Part shown: positions 7,512 through 14,663 of the stretch, in pieces
Layout: each line of letters starts with the position of its first letter
Position numbering within the stretch: the first letter of the stretch is position 1
Assembly: GCA_031550725.1 (NCBI GenBank)
Contig: JAVBOH010000040.1
Coordinates: forward strand, 1-53,297
Reading direction: 5' to 3'
Source of the DNA: UBA946 sp031550725
GTDB taxonomy: Bacteria > Bacillota > Clostridia > Oscillospirales > Ruminococcaceae
DNA: 53,297 nucleotides
The notes under the pieces: model-generated
What the model was told of the DNA's origin: nothing
Seen by the model: the letters and a program-made list of their open reading frames with translations, nothing else
Databases searched by the model: none
Made by a program: the position numbers and the translations under genes

Positions 7512-8990
7512 ATGCTTGAAAATGAGCAGGATAATGATAGGCTTACACAGGAAAATGCGCCAATTTATGAGGCTTTGGAATTATATAAGGATGCTAGAAT
7601 TGTGCCGTTTGATGTGCCTGGGCATAAGCACGGCAAGGGGAATGTCCCTTTAACCGATTTTCTTGGAAAGCAATGCATGAGCGTTGATGTTAATTCCATG
7701 AAACCGCTTGATAATTTGTGTCATCCTGTTTCTGTTATTAAGGATGCTGAACAGCTAGCGGCGCAGGCTTTTAAGGCTGAATACTGCTTTTTTATGGTTG
7801 GCGGTACAACATCCGCTGTGCAGTCTATGATTTTGTCTGTGCTTAAAGCTGGAGATAAAATTATCATGCCTAGAAATGTGCATAGAAGTGCTATTAACTC
7901 GCTTATTTTAAGTGGCGCTGTGCCTGTTTATGTTAACCCTGGAGTTAATGAAAAACTTGGCATACCTCTTGGAATGAGTGTTGCTGATGTAGAACGTGCT
8001 ATATATGAAAATCCTGATGCTAAGGCTGTTTTTGTAAATAATCCCACTTATTATGGTGTTTGCTCCGACCTAAAACGTATCGTCGAGCTTGCTCATGATA
8101 AGGGTATGGCGTGTTTGGTTGACGAGGCTCATGGTACACATTTTTATTTCGGTGATGACATGCCGATTTCCGCTATGGAAGCTGGTGCTGACTTAGCGGC
8201 TGTGTCGATGCATAAGTCGGGTGGCTCTCTTACTCAAAGCAGTTTTTTACTTGTTGGAAAAAATGCTAGAGTTACAGAGGGTCATGTTCGTGCGGTTATT
8301 AATCTTACACAGACTACAAGTGGTTCATACTTGTTGCTTTCATCCTTAGATATATCAAGACGAAATTTAGCCTGCAATGGCAAAAAGATAGTTAAGACTG
8401 TCGTGGAAAATGCCGCATATGCTCGTGAGGAAATTGCAAAAATCGGCGGATATTATGCTTTTGCTGATGAACTTTGCAATGGTGATGATTTTTATGCTTT
8501 TGATATGACAAAGCTGTCTGTGCATACTCGTGATATTGGGCTTGCAGGTATTGAGGTTTATGACAGGCTTCGTGATAATTTTGATATTCAGATTGAATTT
8601 GGTGATATTGGAAATATTTTAGCATATATATCTGTTGGTGACAAATGGAAAGACATTGAGCGTCTTGTGTCGGCACTTGCTGAGATAAAAAGACGTTTTT
8701 CAAAAGATAAGACTGGTATGCTTTCTTATGAGTATATCAATCCAAAGGTTATGATGTCACCTCAGCAGGCTTTTTATGGTGTGCAGATATCAATGCCAAT
8801 TCGTGAGAGTGCAGGACGAATTTCCAGTGAGTTTGTTATGTGCTATCCTCCTGGTATTCCGATACTTGCTCCTGGCGAGCTTATTACCGATGAAATCCTT
8901 GATTATATTGAGTATTCAAAGGAAAAGGGATGTTCTTTGACTGGTACTGAGGATATGAATATTGAACGAATTAAGGTTATGGCGGATTAA
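7512..8990 (+). CDS. speA: Orn/Lys/Arg decarboxylase family, probable arginine decarboxylase
   Basis: A fold-I PLP enzyme (PF01276) of about 492 residues, the length of the Bacillus-type biosynthetic arginine decarboxylase. The pyridoxal-phosphate lysine is in SMHKSGGSLTQSS; the Asp and His that hold the cofactor are in CLVDEAHGTHFYF; the N-terminal VPFDVPGHKHGKG and the C-terminal VMCYPPGIPILAPGE are family signatures. Sequence alone does not separate arginine from lysine or ornithine decarboxylation, but the agmatinase gene downstream makes arginine to agmatine the sensible reaction. Start at the ATG at 7512, 8 bases after AAAGGA; upstream in-frame ATGs at 7503 and 7506 overlap that site. 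The speE gene follows after 24 bases. Confidence 0.88.
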   Translation: MLENEQDNDRLTQENAPIYEALELYKDARIVPFDVPGHKHGKGNVPLTDFLGKQCMSVDVNSMKPLDNLCHPVSVIKDAEQLAAQAFKAEYCFFMVGGTTSAVQSMILSVLKAGDKIIMPRNVHRSAINSLILSGAVPVYVNPGVNEKLGIPLGMSVADVERAIYENPDAKAVFVNNPTYYGVCSDLKRIVELAHDKGMACLVDEAHGTHFYFGDDMPISAMEAGADLAAVSMHKSGGSLTQSSFLLVGKNARVTEGHVRAVINLTQTTSGSYLLLSSLDISRRNLACNGKKIVKTVVENAAYAREEIAKIGGYYAFADELCNGDDFYAFDMTKLSVHTRDIGLAGIEVYDRLRDNFDIQIEFGDIGNILAYISVGDKWKDIERLVSALAEIKRRFSKDKTGMLSYEYINPKVMMSPQQAFYGVQISMPIRESAGRISSEFVMCYPPGIPILAPGELITDEILDYIEYSKEKGCSLTGTEDMNIERIKVMAD

Positions 8991-9014
8991 ATTTATTATA
9001 TGGAGGATGCTATT

Positions 9015-9863
9015 ATGGAGTTTTGGTTTTCGGAAATGCATACGCCTGATGTTAAAATGTCTATCCGTGTTGATAAACAGCTTTATACTGAGCAGAGTGA
9101 GTTTCAGCGTATTGATGTTTTTGAAAGTAAGGAATTCGGTCGATTTCTAACACTTGATGGTTTCATGATGCTCACTGAAAAGGATGAATTTATTTATCAT
9201 GAAATGATTACTCATGTTGCGATGGCTTCAAATCCTGACATAAAAAATGTCCTCGTAATTGGTGCTGGCGACGGCGGAACTGTCAGAGAACTTACTCGTT
9301 ATAAAAATATTGAACGCATTGATATGGTTGAGATTGATGAGCGTGTCGTTGCTGTTTCAAAGGAATATCTTATTCAGACAGCATGCAGGCTTGATGACCC
9401 TCGTGTTCATATTTATTATGAGGATGGTCTGCGCTTTGTCAGAAAAACTGAAAACTCATATGACCTTATTATTGTTGACAGCACAGACCCGTTTGGTCCT
9501 GGCGAGGGGTTGTTTACAAGTGAGTTTTATGGCAACTGCTACAAGGCTTTGTCCGATAACGGTATTCTTGTTAATCAGCATGAAAGCCCATATTATAGTG
9601 AGGATGCTAAAGCTATGCAGCGTGCACACAAGCGTATTCATGAGGTTTTTGAGGTGTGTCGTGTGTATCAGGTGCATATTCCGACATATCCAAGCGGACA
9701 CTGGCTTTTTGGTTTTGCATCTAAATCTATTGACCCACTTAATACTGATATTGAAAACTGGAATGACCTCGGAATTTCTACTGCTTATTATAATACCGAA
9801 CTTCACAGAGGCTGCTTTGCGCTGCCTAATTATGTGCAGAAATTGCTCGTTGCGAATAAATAA
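9015..9863 (+). CDS. speE: Spermidine synthase
   Basis: Transfers the aminopropyl group of decarboxylated SAM to putrescine, giving spermidine and methylthioadenosine. The Rossmann methyltransferase-like fold is evident: VLVIGAGDGGTVRELTRY (nucleoside binding), IDMVEIDERVV (acidic residue for the ribose), and YDLIIVDSTDPFGPGEGLF, which contains the catalytic Asp and the TDPxGP motif typical of spermidine rather than spermine synthases. 282 residues, normal length. I take the ATG at 9015 because GGAGG ends 8 bases before it; an in-frame ATG at 9000 precedes that site. Follows speA with a 24-base gap. Confidence 0.93.
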   Translation: MEFWFSEMHTPDVKMSIRVDKQLYTEQSEFQRIDVFESKEFGRFLTLDGFMMLTEKDEFIYHEMITHVAMASNPDIKNVLVIGAGDGGTVRELTRYKNIERIDMVEIDERVVAVSKEYLIQTACRLDDPRVHIYYEDGLRFVRKTENSYDLIIVDSTDPFGPGEGLFTSEFYGNCYKALSDNGILVNQHESPYYSEDAKAMQRAHKRIHEVFEVCRVYQVHIPTYPSGHWLFGFASKSIDPLNTDIENWNDLGISTAYYNTELHRGCFALPNYVQKLLVANK

Positions 9864-9869
9864 ACATGC

Positions 9870-9900
9870 TTGACAATTTTATTGGATTGGGTTCTAATAT
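9870..9900 (+). promoter_or_regulatory. Possible promoter just after speE
   Basis: TTGACA, 19-base spacer, TAATAT, immediately behind the speE stop. With the terminator at 9949-9998 it would define a transcript of about 90 bases. Confidence 0.4.
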
Positions 9901-9906
9901 AATTAG

Positions 9907-9998
9907 AAAATAGCATACCATTTAGGCGGTTGCTACTGTTATGACAATAAAAAAGTAATCGTCACAAGTTGGAATGTGGGGTGATTACTTTTTTCTTT
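9907..9998 (+). ncRNA. Candidate small RNA or leader between speE and speB
   Basis: Bounded by a TTGACA/TAATAT promoter and a strong terminator, with no ORF or ribosome site. The middle (GGCGGTTGCTAC) shows no riboswitch class that I recognise. It could equally be just the 3' UTR of the speDAE operon. Confidence 0.3.
9949..9998 (+). terminator. Intrinsic terminator after speD-speA-speE
   Basis: AAAAAAGTAATC (9949-9960) pairs with GATTACTTTTTT (9983-9994), followed by CTTTTT; the loop has an inner CAC/GTG pairing. Confidence 0.85.
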
Positions 9999-10129
9999 TT
10001 ATGTTGTTTATCAGTAAAGCTGTTAAAGTAACTGATTGAAACACAGACTTTAGTATGCTCTTATTTGACATTATACAGCATTGTTTTTGTAATACCAACT
10101 GGATTAGTTTCAAAATATCAATATAACTA

Positions 10130-10158
10130 TTGACATTTTAACTCATTTAAGGTATAAT
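10130..10158 (+). promoter_or_regulatory. Full-consensus sigma-A promoter of speB
   Basis: TTGACA, 17-base spacer, TATAAT: a match at every consensus position. Expected start point is near 10165, and the hairpin at 10170-10195 begins almost at once. Confidence 0.85.
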
Positions 10159-10169
10159 AAGTTAATGTG

Positions 10170-10195
10170 GAGCATACTTTATGTATGCTCTTTTT
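10170..10195 (+). terminator. Terminator-like hairpin at the 5' end of the speB transcript
   Basis: GAGCATAC-TTTAT-GTATGCTC plus TTTTT has the form of an intrinsic terminator, but starts about 5 bases from the predicted transcription start and 60 bases before speB. A further GTATGCTC copy lies near 10053, upstream of the promoter. It may be an attenuator, a 5' stabilising hairpin, or the terminator of transcripts from upstream. Confidence 0.6.
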
Positions 10196-10255
10196 GATGT
10201 TATGAAATATTCTTATTCTATATATGTTTATTACGATTGAAAGGAAATATAATAT

Positions 10256-11131
10256 ATGCAGATGGAAAGAAATGCTTTTATAGGCTGTGATGCACCTTAC
10301 GATAAATCGGATATAGTTATTTTCGGTGCGCCTTTTGACAGCACTACTTCTTATCGCCCAGGTACACGCTTTGGCAGTAAGGCTATACGCTCCGAAAGCT
10401 ATGGTATTGAAACTTACTCGCCTTATCAGGACATGGATTTGACTGATTATAATATTTATGATGCAGGTGACCTTGAGCTTTGCATGGGTTCATCCGAAAA
10501 AGCAATTGATGATATTTATGCCATGACAAAGGAAATCCTTACAGATAATAAAATTCCTTGTATGCTTGGCGGTGAGCACCTTGTTACACTTGGTGCTGCT
10601 CGTGCTGTTAAAGAAAAATATGACGACCTTTATATTATTCAGTTTGATGCTCATGCTGATTTGCGTGATGATTATCTTGGTGTGAAAAATTCTCATGCTT
10701 GTGTTATGAGAAGATGTTATGAGCTTGTTGGTGATATGCACATTTATCAGTTTGGTATTCGTTCCGGTGAACGTGCTGAATTTCAGTTTGCTAAAGAGCA
10801 TACTAAAATGTATCCGCTTAATCTTAACCGTTTTGATGAGGGGTTAGCAGAGCTGAAGGGTAAAAATGTGTACCTTACAATTGATATGGATGTTCTTGAC
10901 CCATCGATTTTTGCCGGCACTGGTACTCCTGAGGCTGGTGGCTGTTCTTTTCTTGAACTGCTTGAATGTATACTTAAAATGACTGACATTAATATTGTCG
11001 GCTTTGATATGAATGAGCTTTCGCCTCCTTATGATGCAAGCGGTGTTTCAACTGCTGTTGCTTGCAAAACCCTGCGTGAACTGCTTTTAATGATGCAGAA
11101 AAATCCTTGTATCCTGCAGAAAGAACGATAA
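10256..11131 (+). CDS. speB: Agmatinase
   Basis: Manganese ureohydrolase that splits agmatine into putrescine and urea, supplying the acceptor for SpeE. All metal-binding motifs of the arginase/agmatinase family are present: CMLGGEHLVTLG, QFDAHADLRDDY, and LTIDMDVLDPSIFAGTGTPE; SHACVMRRCYE completes the active-site region. 291 residues, normal length. AAGGA lies 10 bases before the ATG. It has its own promoter, separate from speD-speA-speE, which would allow putrescine formation to be set independently of the SAM-dependent steps. Confidence 0.92.
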   Translation: MQMERNAFIGCDAPYDKSDIVIFGAPFDSTTSYRPGTRFGSKAIRSESYGIETYSPYQDMDLTDYNIYDAGDLELCMGSSEKAIDDIYAMTKEILTDNKIPCMLGGEHLVTLGAARAVKEKYDDLYIIQFDAHADLRDDYLGVKNSHACVMRRCYELVGDMHIYQFGIRSGERAEFQFAKEHTKMYPLNLNRFDEGLAELKGKNVYLTIDMDVLDPSIFAGTGTPEAGGCSFLELLECILKMTDINIVGFDMNELSPPYDASGVSTAVACKTLRELLLMMQKNPCILQKER

Positions 11132-11174
11132 ATAGGCTGTTTATTTTAATATATTAAACACACCTATTTTATTT
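11130..11174 (+). terminator. Weak hairpin between speB and prfB
   Basis: AAATAGG...CCTATTT with inner TGTTTA/TAAACA, then ATTTTG. An imperfect stem of about 13 bp starting at the speB stop; partial termination at most. Confidence 0.4.
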
Positions 11175-11192
11175 TGAAAGGAATTATTTTAA

Positions 11193-12317
11193 ATGCTATT
11201 ATTAGATGAATTAATTGTTGAGCTAGAAGGTTACCGCAAGGATATGAAAGAACTTCATAACATCCTTAATATTGATAAAGCAATCAAAGAAGTTGCTGAA
11301 TTGCAGGAGCTTTCAGGACAGGATGGTTTCTGGGATGACCTCGAAAATTCACAAAAGATTATGCAGCAGATTAAACATAATGAGGCAACTATTGAGGGTT
11401 ACACTAAGCTTAATAATCTGCTTGAAGATACTATTACTATGATTGAACTTACACAGGAAGAAAGTGACAGCGAAGAAGCTGCTGATGATATCAAGGCTGA
11501 TGCTGATTTATTCAAGTCACAGCTTGAGGCAATGAAGCTTACTACTTTACTTACTGGTGAGTATGACAGCAAAAACGCTATCCTTACTTTCCATGCAGGA
11601 GCAGGCGGAACTGAGGCTCAGGACTGGGCTGATATGCTTTTCCGTATGTATAACCGCTGGGGTGAAAGACACGGCTTTAATGTTACTACTCTTGATTATC
11701 TTGATGGTGATGAGGCTGGTATGAAGTCTGCATCAATTCTTGTTGAGGGTCTTAATGCTTATGGTTTCCTTAAGTCTGAAACAGGTGTACACCGTCTTGT
11801 TCGTGTATCTCCTTTTGACAGCTCAGGACGCCGTCATACTTCATTCGCATCCTTAGAGGTTATGCCGGAACTTGATGCAAATGATTCCAAAATTGAAATT
11901 CCAGATGAGGATATTGAAATGACTGCTTGCCGTTCAAGTGGTGCTGGCGGACAAAAGGTTAATAAGACTTCATCTGCTGTTAGACTTCACCATATCCCAA
12001 CAGGTATTGTGGTTTTCTGTCAGACACAGCGAAGTCAGTATCAGAATCGTGATTTTGCGATGAAAATGCTAATATCAAAGCTTGCTGAAATTAAAGAGCG
12101 TGAACACTTAGAAAAGATTGAGGATATCAAGGGTGTACAGAAAGAAATTGCATGGGGTGCGCAAATCCGTTCTTATGTTTTCATGCCATATACACTTGCA
12201 AAAGACCACCGTACTAACTTCGAAAATGGTAATATCGGTGCTGTTATGGACGGCGACCTTGATGGATTTATCAATGCATATTTGACCGCTTTATCACATG
12301 GAACATTGTTGAAATAA
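11193..12317 (+). CDS. prfB: Peptide chain release factor 2
   Basis: Recognises UAA and UGA stops on the ribosome and triggers peptide release. The stop-recognition tripeptide SPF is in HRLVRVSPFDSSGRRH, and the catalytic GGQ loop is in SSGAGGQKVNKTSSAVR. 374 residues including the N-terminal helical domain. Unlike many bacterial prfB genes it is one uninterrupted frame: there is no in-frame TGA or CTTTGAC slippery site near codon 25, so the usual autoregulatory frameshift is absent. GAAAGGA precedes the ATG by about 9 bases. Confidence 0.95.
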   Translation: MLLLDELIVELEGYRKDMKELHNILNIDKAIKEVAELQELSGQDGFWDDLENSQKIMQQIKHNEATIEGYTKLNNLLEDTITMIELTQEESDSEEAADDIKADADLFKSQLEAMKLTTLLTGEYDSKNAILTFHAGAGGTEAQDWADMLFRMYNRWGERHGFNVTTLDYLDGDEAGMKSASILVEGLNAYGFLKSETGVHRLVRVSPFDSSGRRHTSFASLEVMPELDANDSKIEIPDEDIEMTACRSSGAGGQKVNKTSSAVRLHHIPTGIVVFCQTQRSQYQNRDFAMKMLISKLAEIKEREHLEKIEDIKGVQKEIAWGAQIRSYVFMPYTLAKDHRTNFENGNIGAVMDGDLDGFINAYLTALSHGTLLK

Positions 12318-12340
12318 TAAATGTTATATAAAATTCAAAT

Positions 12341-12432
12341 CGGTTTACTACACAGGGTCAACCCTACAATTAATCCTCGAAAAATATATTTTTCATAGAA
12401 AATTTGTAGGGTCAGCCCTATGTGGCTGACCG
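12341..12432. repeat. Imperfect GTAGGGT-type inverted repeat upstream of the TtcA-like gene
   Basis: About 30-base arms: CGGTTTACTACACAGGGTCA plus AACCCTACAA at the left, and the reverse complement of TTTGTAGGGTCAGCCCTATG plus TGGCTGACCG at the right, around a core GAAAAATATATTTTTC-like palindrome. Arms differ at several sites, mostly conserving pairing. TTTTTT follows, so the RNA could also terminate. MITE-like; related in style to the 7429-7481 element. Confidence 0.6.
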
Positions 12433-12477
12433 TTTTTTCGCAATTATTCTTTTCATATAGGAAGGTTGATATAAATT

Positions 12478-13224
12478 ATGCAGAAGATTTTAGGTTATAT
12501 GAGAAAAGCCATTCAAGAATTTGATTTAATTCAGGATGGTGACAGAATAGCTGTTGGTGTTTCCGGCGGTAAGGATAGTCTTGTTATGCTCAAAGGCTTG
12601 GTTATGCTAAAGCGTTTTATTGGGATTGAGTATGATGTTATTGGTTTAACGCTTGACCCTTGTTTTAATGGTGAGCCAGGAGATTACTCTGCTGTAAAGA
12701 AAATGTGTGACGATATTGGCGTTGAATATATCGTTATTCCAACACATATTGCTGAAATTGTTTTTGATATACGCAAAGAAACTAATCCCTGTTCACTTTG
12801 TGCGAGAATGCGCAGAGGTGCTTTGCATGATGCTGCTAAGGCTAATGGATGCAACAAAATTGCACTGGGACATAATTATGAGGATGTTGTTGAAACATTT
12901 GTGATGAACCTTTTTAATGAGGGCAGACTTGGCTGCTTTGCTCCTAAAAGCTATCTTTCACGCAAGGATTTGACTATGATACGTCCGCTTGTTTTTGCTC
13001 CCGAAAGGATTGTTAAAAGCACTGCGACACGTAATGAACTTCCTGTTGTTAAGTCAAAATGTCCTGCTGACGGACATACCTCAAGAGAAACAACTAAGGA
13101 TTTCTTGCGTGAGCGTGATAAGCTTGACAAGGGTTTTTCAGACAGACTTTTTGGTGCTATGCGCCGTGCTGGAATTGATGGATGGGGTTATAAAAATGAT
13201 CCTATTAAAGATTCAGATGAATAA
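12478..13224 (+). CDS. TtcA-family tRNA 2-thiolation ATPase
   Basis: A PP-loop ATPase that in the TtcA family adenylates a tRNA cytidine (position 32) and replaces oxygen with sulfur using a [4Fe-4S] cluster. The PP-loop is VGVSGGKDSLVML near residue 28; the cysteine pair is in NPCSLCARMRRGAL, and ALGHNYEDVVETFVMNLFNE is the second family signature. 248 residues, somewhat shorter than E. coli TtcA and typical of the clostridial versions. AGGAAGG precedes the ATG. Whether the target is C32 is inferred from family; related proteins modify other positions. Confidence 0.82.
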   Translation: MQKILGYMRKAIQEFDLIQDGDRIAVGVSGGKDSLVMLKGLVMLKRFIGIEYDVIGLTLDPCFNGEPGDYSAVKKMCDDIGVEYIVIPTHIAEIVFDIRKETNPCSLCARMRRGALHDAAKANGCNKIALGHNYEDVVETFVMNLFNEGRLGCFAPKSYLSRKDLTMIRPLVFAPERIVKSTATRNELPVVKSKCPADGHTSRETTKDFLRERDKLDKGFSDRLFGAMRRAGIDGWGYKNDPIKDSDE

Positions 13225-13252
13225 ATTTATTTGAATTTGAACAATAAAATAA

Positions 13253-13282
13253 AAACCCATCCACATAAATGAAGATGGGTTT
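13253..13282. terminator. Bidirectional terminator
   Basis: AAACCCATC pairs with GATGGGTTT between two convergent genes; A-rich on one side and T-rich on the other. Confidence 0.8.
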
Positions 13283-13288
13283 ATTACT

Positions 13289-13486
13289 TTAATCAGTGCA
13301 GTTCTGTTCAACAAATTCACTGATACTTCGAAGTTCATTTGCTAATGCAGAATTTAACAGCTTTGATTGTGCGGCATACATTTCGTGCTGAGGGTTATTG
13401 TTTGTGTTTTTCTCATCGTCATAATGCTTGTTGAGTCTTTCAATTCGGCTGTTTAACTCGTTTAAAATGGTTTGCTTACTGTTCAT
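13289..13486 (-). CDS. Small protein of unknown function, 65 residues
   Basis: I do not recognise this protein. It is highly charged, Asn-rich and mostly helical by composition (ILNELNSRIERLNKHYDDEK, then LLNSALANELRSISEFVEQ), with no membrane segment and one Cys near the end. I accept it as real because AAGGAAGGA stands 10 bases before the ATG, it has a proper terminator after it, and it fills an otherwise empty gap on its own strand. A small DNA- or protein-binding helical-hairpin protein is possible but unsupported. Confidence 0.6.
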   Translation of the reverse strand: MNSKQTILNELNSRIERLNKHYDDEKNTNNNPQHEMYAAQSKLLNSALANELRSISEFVEQNCTD

Positions 13487-13671
13487 ACTTTTATAGTCCT
13501 TCCTTAAATTTTAATATTAGTGTTTACTGAAAATGTTAAAATATTAGGAGTTTAAATATATGGTTTATGTTAATAAATGGCTAATGTATATTTGGTTTTG
13601 TCAAATGTGGTAAAGTAAACGTATAATAATTTTATATCTTTAGTCAGGTTGATAAATTATGATAACAAACA

Positions 13672-13700
13672 TTGACTTTTATGACAAATTGTTATAAAAT
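13672..13700 (+). promoter_or_regulatory. Sigma-A promoter of the surface protein gene
   Basis: TTGACT, 17-base spacer, TAAAAT, about 43 bases before the GTG start. Confidence 0.6.
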
Positions 13701-13742
13701 AATATTGTGTTTTGATTAAAATATAACAAAGGGGATTTTGTT

Positions 13743-14450
13743 GTGAAGAGTTTGAAAAAGAATATTTTTTCTATTGCTGCGGCAATGCTTTTGATGCTTT
13801 GCTGTTCATTTACTGCTTTTGCAGATGATGAAGTTGAAGATTACGAATTTAATGTGAGTAAAGCAAAAATGACTAGCTCATGGGGGCAGTCAATTAGTTT
13901 TGGGCAGAACGAGTTCAATTGTTCAAGATTTACTGAGGATACTATCATTACTGTTGAATTTGAGCTTGATGGTACATCGACAATAGCTTTGGGTCCGATT
14001 GAGCTTATACTTCAGAACTATACAACTGCCAACCCTCAGATATGGGCAAAGATTGCACCATTTGAATTTGATGAAACATCAGCATCATTCAGCTATGAGG
14101 ATATGATTGCAGTGTATGGCTTGGATGATTTATCGGGAGTTGATACTTTATGCTTTGGTGATACAGGTACTCCGATGCTTGTAACAAAGGCAGTTGCAAC
14201 TAACTGTAAAGTGCCGCCTGCTGTAACAACTGTTACTACAAAGGCAACTACTGAAAAAATTACAGAACCAGATGCTGCTGACGAGCCTGCTGTTACTACT
14301 GCTGCTACTGATAACCCAAACATAATTCAGACTACAACTGAGGAAGATCTGCCAATCGGTTTGATTATTGCAGTTGTTGCTATTGTTGTAGTGGTGGTGG
14401 TTGTAATCGTGGTTATATCAGCTAGAAAGAAACGTGGCAAATTCTATTAA
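13743..14450 (+). CDS. Surface-anchored protein, possible carbohydrate-binding beta-sandwich
   Basis: A 235-residue exported protein. It has a signal peptide (to about residue 28, AFADDE), a beta-rich domain (about 30-150), a Thr/Ala-rich linker (150-200) and a C-terminal membrane segment (IGLIIAVVAIVVVVVVVIVV) followed by a basic tail, so the N-terminal domain is displayed outside. The text SSWGQSISF, ELILQNYT, IWAKIAPFEFDE and SYEDMIAVYGLDDLSGVDTL resembles modules I recall from the ends of Ruminococcus glycoside hydrolases, which suggests sugar binding; this is from memory and unverified. Start is GTG with AAAGGGG 8 bases upstream. It stands alone with its own promoter and terminator. The same overall design recurs at 41602-42408. 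Confidence 0.75.
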   Translation: MKSLKKNIFSIAAAMLLMLCCSFTAFADDEVEDYEFNVSKAKMTSSWGQSISFGQNEFNCSRFTEDTIITVEFELDGTSTIALGPIELILQNYTTANPQIWAKIAPFEFDETSASFSYEDMIAVYGLDDLSGVDTLCFGDTGTPMLVTKAVATNCKVPPAVTTVTTKATTEKITEPDAADEPAVTTAATDNPNIIQTTTEEDLPIGLIIAVVAIVVVVVVVIVVISARKKRGKFY

Positions 14451-14457
14451 TATACTT

Positions 14458-14487
14458 AATGCTCATGCTTTTGCATGGGCATTTTTT
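14458..14487 (+). terminator. Intrinsic terminator
   Basis: AATGCTCATGC pairs with GCATGGGCATT, followed by six T residues. Confidence 0.88.
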
Positions 14488-14537
14488 ATATATTGTGATG
14501 TTTTAATACTTATTTTTTGTTAAATTTATTAAATTGC

Positions 14538-14565
14538 TTGAAAAATAATATATATGTGTTATAAT
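14538..14565 (+). promoter_or_regulatory. Promoter of fructokinase gene
   Basis: TTGAAA, 16-base spacer, TATAAT; expected start near 14572, so the palindrome at 14595-14645 is in the leader RNA. Confidence 0.65.
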
Positions 14566-14594
14566 TAAAGGAATGGGTATTGAAAATGTGGGTG

Positions 14595-14645
14595 ATATAG
14601 TGTGTTAATTTATAACACTAAGTGTTTTAAATTAACACACTATAT
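14595..14645 (+). repeat. Solo family-A palindrome in the fructokinase leader
   Basis: 25-base arms with one mismatch around a single-base loop. It matches hairpin 4 of the family A repeats (shared core TTTAAAACACT and terminal TATAGT/ACTATA). It ends 6 bases before the ribosome site GAAAGGGTGG of the fructokinase gene and would fold into a long stem in the mRNA. Confidence 0.75.
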
Positions 14646-14663
14646 AGAAAGGGTGGACATAAA

